The notes under the pieces are model-generated. The model was not told the origin of the DNA. It was given only the letters and a program-made list of their open reading frames with translations, and ran no database searches. From positions 62,001 through 126,000 of the forward strand of contig JAOAIU010000048.1 in assembly GCA_026414545.1 (NCBI GenBank): a DNA stretch of 64,000 bases, given 5' to 3'. Of the stretch, positions 1 to 7,601 are shown piece after piece (the first letter of the stretch is position 1; the number at the start of each line of letters is the position of its first letter). This DNA is from Candidatus Saccharicenans sp. GTDB taxonomy: Bacteria > Acidobacteriota > Aminicenantia > Aminicenantales > Saccharicenantaceae. A program made the translations under genes and the position numbers.

Positions 1-553
1 TGGTGTAGTAGCCGCGTCGGGTCAGACTAAAAGTCATGGTCACAAAGACCGGAAGAGAAGAGGTTTCTCTAGCCGCCCTTAAAGCCATCAGCGCCTCTCT
101 CAGGTCATACTGGGTTTCTATCAACAGAAAGTCGACTCCGCCCGCGGCCAGGCCTTCAACCTGTGGCCGGAAAGCTTCCACCAGCCTGCCTTCGGTCAGG
201 TCGCCAACCGGTTTTAAGAATTTGCCCGTTGGCCCGATGCTTCCGCCGATATAGCCACCTTCAGGACAGACACTGCGGGCCAGCCGAGCAGCCTTCAGGT
301 TCAGTTCAAAGGTTCTGTCTTCCAGCCCATAACCGGCCAGCTTGAGGGTATTGCCTCCGAAAGAATTGGTCAGGACGGCCCGCGAGCCGGCTTCAAAATA
401 AGAGCGGTGGATTGAGGCCACGGCTTCGGGCTTTTCTTCATTCCAGGCTTCCGGGCAGTGACCTGGAGGGAGCCCGACCCGAAACAATTCGGTGCCCATG
501 GCTCCGTCCAGTAGAAGAATCTGGTTTTCTGTTAGCTTCTTTATATCAAGCAT
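1..553 (-). CDS. metH: Homocysteine S-methyltransferase domain protein (MetH-like), 3' end outside window
   Basis: I translated this from the reverse complement because the ORF track omits it. It starts at the ATG ending at 553 and stays open to the window edge, giving about 184 codons. The motifs DGAMGTEL, TNSFGGN and GGSIGPTG are those of the homocysteine-binding TIM barrel found at the N-terminus of cobalamin-dependent methionine synthase and in related Hcy methyltransferases. An SD (GGAGG) lies 7 nt before the ATG. The start overlaps the last 8 nt of the upstream RACo-like gene, so the two are probably translationally coupled. The zinc-binding cysteines and any folate or cobalamin modules would lie outside the window, so full MetH cannot be told from a stand-alone Hcy methyltransferase. 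The RACo neighbour favours a corrinoid-dependent enzyme. Confidence 0.8.
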   Translation of the reverse strand, partial: MLDIKKLTENQILLLDGAMGTELFRVGLPPGHCPEAWNEEKPEAVASIHRSYFEAGSRAVLTNSFGGNTLKLAGYGLEDRTFELNLKAARLARSVCPEGGYIGGSIGPTGKFLKPVGDLTEGRLVEAFRPQVEGLAAGGVDFLLIETQYDLREALMALRAARETSSLPVFVTMTFSLTRRGYYT

Positions 554-2351
554 CTTTTTCCCTCCAGTAGCTTCGGCCAAGGCTCAGGGCCTTGAGGAAT
601 TCGCTTTGAAAATCTTTCATGGCCGCCAGGGAAACGGGCTGAACTAGGACAGGAAGTCTGGCCACAGCCTTCCTGGCTTCCCCGCTCATGAGCATCAGTT
701 CTGCCCCGGCCAGGGAAGCATTGCCGGCAAAAATGATCTTCCGGCGGGGAAGGGGAGGGAGAAGGCCAACGGAGATACACTGACCAGGGTCGACCGAGCT
801 GCCAAAGACTCCTGCCAGGTAAATGCCGTCCAGTTCGGCCCAGTCCATCCCGGCAGAACGCAGCAAGAGCCGCATTCCACTCTTGATGGCAGCCAGGGCC
901 AGCTGCAGTTTTCTAATGTCAAGCTGGCTCAGGGCCAGTCCCGGGGCCACCGCAATTTCAGACCGGCCTGCGGCTATTCTCCCCGAAGACTGTAACAGAC
1001 CGGCCTTCAATGACCCGGCCAGAACTCCCAGCAGGCCCGAACCGCAGAGTCCGGATGGCTTGAGCTGGCCTATCGTCCGGTACTCAAACCTACCATCAGA
1101 CCACCTTGCGTATTCAATCGCCCCGGCGACGGCTGGTTGTCCGCAGGAAATTCCGCTGCCCTCAAAGGCCGGGCCAGCGGCAGTAGAAGCGACCATGATT
1201 TTTCGGCCCCGCTTCAGGACTATTTCTCCGTTAGTTCCGAGGTCCAGGTAAAGATAATTGCCGGTCCTGTTCAGAAGTCCAGTATAAATCAGCCCGGCTG
1301 AAATATCACCGCCGACAAATCCGCCCAGGTTGGGGCTGATGAAAACCATGGCCCGGGGATTAACCCGAAGCTGAACCGAGGAAGCCAGGACCGGGTCATG
1401 AGACATGAAGACCGGCTTAAAGGGCGCCCGCCCCAGGGAATCAACCGGTTTATTAAGGAACAGATGGTTCATGACCGCATTGCCGGCCAGGCAGACGGCA
1501 TAAATCCACCGGGGTTTGATTGCGGCTTCCCGGACCAGGACTTCTGTCAGATTGCTGATTGATTTAAGGGCGGCCAGCCGAAGTTTCTTCAGGTGGCCAG
1601 GTTGGCCAGTGGCCAGGCCAACCCGCGAAATAAGGTCGGCTCCAAAGGCAGCCTGCAGGTTGGCGGCACTGGCCGAGGCCAGAATTTTTCCATTGGACAG
1701 GTCAAGAAGCCGGGCTGAGACGGTGGTCGTTCCAAGGTCCAGAGCCAGACCGAAAACCCTGTCATCGGTGCGACCAGGCTCCAGGTTCAGCAGTATTCTA
1801 TCATCATAAATAACGGCCGTGGCCTGGCCTGTCAGGAGGCCCCGGCTTCTAAGTCCGGGCAGCACTGCCGAAGCAGAAGCCAGTTCCTTGAGGCCGAGGC
1901 TGGACTTGATGGCCGACAGCAGTCTTTTTTCTACGGATAAATCTTCCGCTGAGAAGCGAAGCACATATTTTTTTACCATCGGTTTGAAATCACTAAGAGC
2001 AGACTGAACCTGGCCGGAAAATTTTGCGGTCAGGTTCTTTATTTCTGGAAGCAGAAGCAAGTCTTCCGGAATTCTCACGGTCAGGGGCTGGTCGAGGCGG
2101 AGCTGGCAGGCCAGGCGAAAGTGTGAAGGGAGCCGGCGCTCGAGCCTCATTTTCTTTTCGGCTTCAGTTTCTTCGGGCATCCGGCCCGATTTAATTTCTA
2201 CCAGGCACCGGCCGCAGATTCCCCGGCCCTGGCAGTAGAGCTTAAGCGGCAGCCCGACCTGGAGCAGGGTCCGGGAAAGTTTCTGGCCACTCGAGACCTG
2301 AACCCTGATGGTTCTCTTGCCAGCCAACAGCTTTAACCCAACTCTGGTCAT
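546..2351 (-). CDS. RACo/RamA-type reductive activator of corrinoid protein (2Fe-2S plus ASKHA ATPase, DUF4445)
   Basis: This 601-residue protein starts with a plant-type ferredoxin domain: Cys40-x5-Cys46-x2-Cys49 and Cys82 are the expected [2Fe-2S] ligands. The rest is an ASKHA ATPase of the DUF4445 type, with LALDLGTTTVSA (phosphate-1 loop), YLDLGTNGE and ICGSGLLG-like nucleotide-binding motifs. Family members use ATP to reduce Co(II) corrinoid back to Co(I) in methyltransferases that lose their electron by accident. The gene overlaps the start of the MetH-like gene by 8 nt, so the likely client is that methionine synthase. Whether that enzyme has its own AdoMet-dependent reactivation domain cannot be seen here. 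No full operon promoter was recognised; the gene diverges from tldD across about 260 nt. Confidence 0.88.
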   Translation of the reverse strand: MTRVGLKLLAGKRTIRVQVSSGQKLSRTLLQVGLPLKLYCQGRGICGRCLVEIKSGRMPEETEAEKKMRLERRLPSHFRLACQLRLDQPLTVRIPEDLLLLPEIKNLTAKFSGQVQSALSDFKPMVKKYVLRFSAEDLSVEKRLLSAIKSSLGLKELASASAVLPGLRSRGLLTGQATAVIYDDRILLNLEPGRTDDRVFGLALDLGTTTVSARLLDLSNGKILASASAANLQAAFGADLISRVGLATGQPGHLKKLRLAALKSISNLTEVLVREAAIKPRWIYAVCLAGNAVMNHLFLNKPVDSLGRAPFKPVFMSHDPVLASSVQLRVNPRAMVFISPNLGGFVGGDISAGLIYTGLLNRTGNYLYLDLGTNGEIVLKRGRKIMVASTAAGPAFEGSGISCGQPAVAGAIEYARWSDGRFEYRTIGQLKPSGLCGSGLLGVLAGSLKAGLLQSSGRIAAGRSEIAVAPGLALSQLDIRKLQLALAAIKSGMRLLLRSAGMDWAELDGIYLAGVFGSSVDPGQCISVGLLPPLPRRKIIFAGNASLAGAELMLMSGEARKAVARLPVLVQPVSLAAMKDFQSEFLKALSLGRSYWREKDA

Positions 2352-2613
2352 TTTTTTGCTCTTCCTGTTTACAGCTGAGATAATTGTATTAAATTGCCCG
2401 TCTCGATTAAACGGGGAATTTAGTCAGCTGCTCGATTTCTTCAAGATAAGGCGCCGGCCTTTCCCTTTAAGACACAGCTTTGTTCGCCCCCGTTATAAAG
2501 AGCTTGACCCCGGCTGGCCAGATAAGCTAAAACAATCCAGGCTGGAAAATGAGCCCTGGAAATTTCTGAATAGATTGGATCCAGCCCAGGAAAATGATTT
2601 GAAGGAGAGCGTC

Positions 2614-4137
2614 ATGAAAGACTTTTTTCCTGAGTCCAAGCCCATCAACCGGCGAAAGTTCTTGACTCTCGGACTTCAGGGTAGCCTGGCCCTGGCCGCC
2701 AGCCCGACTCTGGTTAAGGCCCTGCTGGCCGGGGAGGGACAGAAGCTCCAGGTGTCAGACGAGCTTCTGAAGAAAGCCCTGGCTGCCGCCCTGAAACGGG
2801 GAGGAGATTTTGCCGATATCTACGTGGAAAATCGGGTGACCAGAAGCCTCGTCCTGGAGGAAGGCAAATTCAAGAGCGCGGTCTTTGGCCTGACCCGGGG
2901 AGCGGGAGTCCGGGTGATTGATGGGGACAAGACTGGCTTCGCCTATACCGACGAGCTGACCGAAGAAAAAATACTGAGGGCGGCCGAGGTGGCATCTTTC
3001 ATCGCTACCTCCGGGAAAAGGCTTCAGCCCATGGCTCTCAGAGAGCAAAAGAGGCCTTCATACATTAAGGTCAAAATTCCTCTGCAGGAAGTGGCTGACA
3101 CCAGAAGGATGGAAATCATGAACAGGGCTCATGAGGCGGCCCTGAGTTACGACCCTCGAATCAAAATGGCCTCCATCGATTATTACGATGAAATCAGGGA
3201 CCGGTTAATCGCCACCTCCGAAGGAGTCCTGCTCAGAAGCAGCCTGCCGCTCATTTTCTTCGTCGTCCAGACTCTGGCTTCGGGCAATAATACTTCCCAC
3301 ATGGGACGGGAAAGACTGAGCCAGCATGCCGGCCTGGAAATGTTTGACCAGCTGCCGCCAGAAAAAGCCGCCCGGGAGGCAGCCCGGGAATCGGTGGCCA
3401 TGCTGGAGGCCCGCGAGGCTCCGGCCGGAAAGCTGGATGTAGTCATTCAGAACGGTTGGGGCGGGGTCCTGGTCCACGAGGCGGTTGGACATCCGCTCGA
3501 GGCCGACAACATAGCCAGAGAGACTGGAGCTTTTGTCGGTAAGCTCGGGCAGAAAGTGGCCGCCGAAATTTTCACCATGGTGGATGACGGCAGTATTCCC
3601 AACTTCCGGGGGTCAACCGACTTTGACGACGAGGGCACCCAGATGAAAAAGAACGTGCTGATAGAAAACGGGGTGCTGGTCAAGTACCTGACTGACATCC
3701 TGTCGGCCAGACAGCTAAAAATGGAAAGAACCGGAAACGGTCGCCGGGAGAGTTTCCGCTACTATCCCATACCCAGGATGACCAATACTTACATCGAGAG
3801 GGGCAAGGATAAACCCGAAGACATTGTGGCTTCGACCAAGAATGGACTCTACGTCCAGAGCCTGAGCGGAGGCAGCGTCAACCCCACCACCGGCGTTTTT
3901 AATTTTACTTGCCGCGAAGCCTACCTGATTGAAAATGGCAAGAAGACCGTTCCGGTCAGGGGAGCCACCCTCATCGGCAGCTGCCTCGATATCATTACCA
4001 AGATAGACGCGGTGGGCAACGACCTTGATTTTGGCCCCGGCATCTGCGGCAAGGGGCAATCGGCCGAGGTCACCGCCGGGCAACCGACGGTCAGGATCAG
4101 GGGCATCACCGTCGGCGGAACCAGGCAGAGAACCTAA
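2614..4137 (+). CDS. tldD: TldD-family metallopeptidase with a twin-arginine signal
   Basis: The ORF track opens the frame at 2308, but the ATG at 2614 has a strong SD (GAAGGAG, 2601-2607) and begins a believable protein of 507 residues. The N-terminus reads NRRKFLTLG followed by a hydrophobic Ala/Leu stretch ending near residue 40, which looks like a Tat signal. HEAVGH (His288, Glu289, His293) is the HExxxH zinc site of TldD, and the C-terminal Gly-rich PmbA/TldD domain is complete. With TldE, TldD forms a heterodimer that degrades unfolded or modified peptides (known for the E. coli pair). The TldE gene follows after 13 nt. Classical TldD is cytosolic, so the signal is the odd point; it may mean export of the pair or a periplasmic variant. 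Confidence 0.93.
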   Translation: MKDFFPESKPINRRKFLTLGLQGSLALAASPTLVKALLAGEGQKLQVSDELLKKALAAALKRGGDFADIYVENRVTRSLVLEEGKFKSAVFGLTRGAGVRVIDGDKTGFAYTDELTEEKILRAAEVASFIATSGKRLQPMALREQKRPSYIKVKIPLQEVADTRRMEIMNRAHEAALSYDPRIKMASIDYYDEIRDRLIATSEGVLLRSSLPLIFFVVQTLASGNNTSHMGRERLSQHAGLEMFDQLPPEKAAREAARESVAMLEAREAPAGKLDVVIQNGWGGVLVHEAVGHPLEADNIARETGAFVGKLGQKVAAEIFTMVDDGSIPNFRGSTDFDDEGTQMKKNVLIENGVLVKYLTDILSARQLKMERTGNGRRESFRYYPIPRMTNTYIERGKDKPEDIVASTKNGLYVQSLSGGSVNPTTGVFNFTCREAYLIENGKKTVPVRGATLIGSCLDIITKIDAVGNDLDFGPGICGKGQSAEVTAGQPTVRIRGITVGGTRQRT

Positions 4138-4150
4138 AGGGAGGAACAAA

Positions 4151-5485
4151 ATGGATTACAGAGCAATAGCCGAACAGGTCATAAAAATCTGTCAGAGAAA
4201 AGGAGCTGACCTGGCCGAGGCTTACCTGTCCAGCGGACGAGAACTCAGCCTCGAAGTAAGAAACGGAAAAATCGAGAGCATCCAGGAAGCCAGCAGCTAC
4301 GGCCTGGGATTGAGGGTCATCAGCGGCAATAAACTGGGATTTGCCTACGTAAACGATTTCAGGCCGGAGAGCCTGGAAGAAACGGTCAGCCGGGCCCTGG
4401 AGTTTGCCAGGATTCTGACTGCCGATAAAAATAACGTCCTGCCCGACGACCCGGGTGTGACCGAAGTCAGGGGACTGTATGACCCCGGTCTGGCCCAAGT
4501 GGCCATGGACAGAAAGATTGCCCTGGCCAGGGAAGTGGAGAATCTGGCCATGAAGGTTCAGGGAATCAGCAAAAGCGACGGGGCCAGCTACAGAGAGAGC
4601 GAGGGCGAAATAGTTCTGGCCAATTCTCTTGGGCTGCTCAAAAGCTACAAGTTCAGCGGTTGTGGCTTCGGGGTGGGAGTGATTGCCGAAAAGGGAGAAC
4701 AGAAATCCAGCGGTTATGAATCATGCCAGCGCCGATTTTTCTCCGACCTCAAGCCGGCGGCCGAAGTGGCCACCAGAGCTGCCAATAAGGCCCTGGAGAT
4801 GCTCGACCCCAGGCCGGTCAAGACTCAGCGGGCCGCGGTCATCCTCGACCCCGATGTAGCTTTCGCTATCCTCGGTGGAATCGTCCAGGCGATCAACGGC
4901 GAGCGAGTGCTCCAGGGAGCCAGTTTCCTGGGTAAAAAGCTGGGCCAAAAAATTGCATCCGAGCTAATTACCATCATTGATGACGGCACGCTGGAAAAGG
5001 GCCTGGGCTCCGCGCCCTTTGACGGAGAAGGAGTGCCCACCCAGAAACGCCCGGTGGTGGAGAACGGTGTCCTCAAGGGCTTTCTGTATAATACTTATGC
5101 CGGGAGAAGGGCCGGAACCAAGAGCACCGGCAATGCCATCCGCGGCGGCTTTGACAGCCTGCCGGGCATCGGTCCACACAATTTCTACCTGGCGGCCGGA
5201 AAGAGCCAACCGGAAGAAATTATCGCGGCCACTGAAAGGGGAGTGCTGGTCAAGGAAATTACCGGTTACGGAATAAACCCGGTCAATGGCAATTTCAGCG
5301 GCGGGGCCACCGGCCTGTGGATAGAAAACGGAAAAATAGCCTTTCCGGTAAAAGGCATAACCATCGCCGGCACGGCCGACGAAATCCTGAACGGAATAGA
5401 TATGCTGGGCAACGACCTGGATTTGAACCGCAGCCGGACTATCCCCACCCTCAGGATTAAATCTCTGCAGATAGGCGGAGAATAA
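4151..5485 (+). CDS. pmbA: TldE/PmbA-family partner subunit
   Basis: The ATG at 4151 follows GGGAGG closely and gives 444 residues; the upstream extension in the ORF track runs inside tldD and is not real. It aligns in layout with TldD, including the shared N-terminal RNGKIESIQEASSYGLGLRV stretch and the closing segment with GTADEILNGIDMLGNDL. As expected for TldE, it has no HExxxH motif, so it should be the non-catalytic half of the protease. Unlike its partner it carries no signal peptide. If TldD is really exported by Tat, TldE would have to ride along as a folded complex, which the Tat system allows. The gene is the last of its operon; no clear terminator follows. Confidence 0.92.
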   Translation: MDYRAIAEQVIKICQRKGADLAEAYLSSGRELSLEVRNGKIESIQEASSYGLGLRVISGNKLGFAYVNDFRPESLEETVSRALEFARILTADKNNVLPDDPGVTEVRGLYDPGLAQVAMDRKIALAREVENLAMKVQGISKSDGASYRESEGEIVLANSLGLLKSYKFSGCGFGVGVIAEKGEQKSSGYESCQRRFFSDLKPAAEVATRAANKALEMLDPRPVKTQRAAVILDPDVAFAILGGIVQAINGERVLQGASFLGKKLGQKIASELITIIDDGTLEKGLGSAPFDGEGVPTQKRPVVENGVLKGFLYNTYAGRRAGTKSTGNAIRGGFDSLPGIGPHNFYLAAGKSQPEEIIAATERGVLVKEITGYGINPVNGNFSGGATGLWIENGKIAFPVKGITIAGTADEILNGIDMLGNDLDLNRSRTIPTLRIKSLQIGGE

Positions 5486-5806
5486 TAAAAAAATTACGAG
5501 CCCTCTGGTCGGATAAAGCCCGACTGCCCGGAGCTCTTCGCCCCGGAGTCAGGAAAAGTCTGCGGGTGAATTAGAGTTCAGCCGAGCCCAGGGGGAGCCA
5601 GGGCGAAAACGGGCTGCGCTCCCCGGAAATCAATCAGGATGAGACTTTCCGGGCCGAAGCGGAACCCGCCCCTCTTCTCAAGAAGTCTGGCCAGATTGAT
5701 TCCCGGCTACTGGTCCTAATAACTTTTAGTTTTCACGGCCCGAAATATGACTATCAAACCAGCTGATGGTGGCCAGAACTCCTGGCTTTTTAGTGCCGTC
5801 AACCGC
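5486..5806. other. Intergenic stretch between convergent genes, nothing recognised
   Basis: About 320 nt lie between the ends of pmbA (plus) and the M14 carboxypeptidase (minus). I see no ORF with an SD, no tRNA, no known riboswitch core and no hairpin followed by a T-run. Short GC-rich patches exist, but they do not form a convincing terminator. Confidence 0.5.
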
Positions 5807-7591
5807 TTATTTCAGGCTGATTTTTTGTTCCAGGTAACCGCCCTTCAGCGAATCGTAGATGAGGTTGACTTGGCCCGAGCCTTCAACCAGCAGTCGAAAG
5901 TCCACATAACCGAACCCCGGAATGCCGTTATCCACCTGAACATAATTTTTCCTGACCTGGAGCGGTTCCGACAGCTCCCGGAAACGGTCAGTCAGAATTC
6001 CAGCCGAAACCAGCCTGGTATTCCCTTCCAGCCTGAGCATATCGGGGCGGTGCAGTTTCCTCTGAACGGCCTGGCTAGAAATTGAAGGGGTTACCCGGTC
6101 GTTGGCGATCCTGACCTCTACCTGATACTGCCCGTTTTCCAGCTTCTTGAGGCTGACGTTTTCCACCTTGAGTCTTGGCAGCTGGTCGGCATGGTAAAGG
6201 CAGAAAGCGGCGTTCCGGTGGCAGGTCTCAGCCAGTTGAAACAGGGCTGGCACCCGGCGTCCCATTTTCTTAACTCCTCCGATTTCGATATCACCATAGA
6301 GAGGATGCTTGTAAGGTTTCCACTCCACCAGCTGTTCACCCATCAATACCAGCTGGTGGTAAACGATTTCCTCCAGGCTGGCCCCGGCCCGGAACATCCG
6401 GCTCCGGACGTCTTCGTCTTCTTCTTCAGCGCCCCTTCTCTGGGCCGCCGGCTGGGTTCCAGCGTACTGGTCAAAATCGAGTTCGTTGGAGAAGGTGAAA
6501 ATACCGAGAAGGTAATAGGTGAAATCAATCGTCCCGCCGTAGACGGTGTACATGTCCTTGTAGATAACAATGTAGCGGTAGCCGGGAAGAATCTTTTCGC
6601 CCTGCTTTCCGATGTAATCATAGACCTGGCGGTCCTGGGGAAGCGTCTCGCCCAGGTTCTTGGCTCCGGGTCCGCGCAGAATCATGCCGCCGTAATTGTG
6701 GAAGGACTGAGCCCCCATTATGTTGGGGTGGGCCAGGAGGAAATCCCTGACTGCCCTGGTCTCTGGCCAGCAGAAAGGATAAGAACCAGCTCCCCGCTGG
6801 ACGTAATTGGGCTGCCAGTTGTAACCGAAGTTCCGGTTCAGGTCATAGCCGCCCGGGCCGTCCTCGTTGACCTGGCCGTCGCCGTCGTTATCCAGGCCTT
6901 CTGAACCCAGGATGATGAACTCGCCCTTTTCTCCCGGACGGCAGGGAACCATGACCAGGGGGTTGTCCGGGCTGGTCTTATAATTTCCCTTCGGGTCGCG
7001 CTTGCGCATGTAGGTTATCGAACCATCCCCGTCCAGGTCATCCGGGCCGTCTTCGTCCAGAAGACCGTCTCGGTCATCATCATAGGGGACGAGTCCCGAG
7101 CGCGGGGAATTGGAATCGGTGGCCAGGTGCAGGAAATAATCGCGGCTGTCGGGGTTCATGGTGGGAACGATATAGAAAGCCCGGTCTCGCAGCAGTCGGT
7201 CGACGAACTCCAGCCGGCCAGAATTTTTGAGCAGATAGTAGATGGCATAAAGGGCCACTTCCGCCCCCTGGATTTCGTTGCCGTGGATGTTGCCGTCGAT
7301 GTAAAAACCGGGCTTGCGCTCGGCCGGACCGGTGGCCGGGTTATTGATGATGACCGCCCAGATATCCCGTCCCTGATAGGATTTGCCAATCGATTCCAGC
7401 TTCATCAGGTCGGGATAAGCCTTCTGCAACTCTTTGAGAGCGGAGGTCAGCTCCGAGTGGTCATAAAAGTGGTCGAAGCTGAGCTTGACCTCGGGCCTGG
7501 GCCTGGTGCTCTGAGAGGAACTTAACTGGCTTAATCCCGAAAGCGTGATAGCCAAGACTATGAGCAGAATAATCTTAGAGGCTCTTATCAT
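5807..7591 (-). CDS. Secreted M14 zinc carboxypeptidase with Asp-rich Ca-like loops
   Basis: The 594-residue product has a Sec signal peptide (hydrophobic residues 5-25). The M14 metallocarboxypeptidase core shows the zinc ligands His103 and Glu106 in NIHGNEIQG and His298 in SFHNYGG, the substrate-binding DLNRNF motif (about 250-255) and a candidate catalytic Glu near residue 370 (FTFSNE). Two Asp/Gly-rich loops (about 170-190 and 222-240, e.g. DDDRDGLLDEDGP and LDNDGDGQVNEDGP) look like calcium-binding loops inserted in the fold. A beta-rich C-terminal region follows. It should remove C-terminal residues from peptides outside the cytoplasm. It follows its degenerate paralogue by only 10 nt, so they are co-transcribed. 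Confidence 0.93.
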   Translation of the reverse strand: MIRASKIILLIVLAITLSGLSQLSSSQSTRPRPEVKLSFDHFYDHSELTSALKELQKAYPDLMKLESIGKSYQGRDIWAVIINNPATGPAERKPGFYIDGNIHGNEIQGAEVALYAIYYLLKNSGRLEFVDRLLRDRAFYIVPTMNPDSRDYFLHLATDSNSPRSGLVPYDDDRDGLLDEDGPDDLDGDGSITYMRKRDPKGNYKTSPDNPLVMVPCRPGEKGEFIILGSEGLDNDGDGQVNEDGPGGYDLNRNFGYNWQPNYVQRGAGSYPFCWPETRAVRDFLLAHPNIMGAQSFHNYGGMILRGPGAKNLGETLPQDRQVYDYIGKQGEKILPGYRYIVIYKDMYTVYGGTIDFTYYLLGIFTFSNELDFDQYAGTQPAAQRRGAEEEDEDVRSRMFRAGASLEEIVYHQLVLMGEQLVEWKPYKHPLYGDIEIGGVKKMGRRVPALFQLAETCHRNAAFCLYHADQLPRLKVENVSLKKLENGQYQVEVRIANDRVTPSISSQAVQRKLHRPDMLRLEGNTRLVSAGILTDRFRELSEPLQVRKNYVQVDNGIPGFGYVDFRLLVEGSGQVNLIYDSLKGGYLEQKISLK

Positions 7592-7601
7592 GATTGTTCT
7601 C

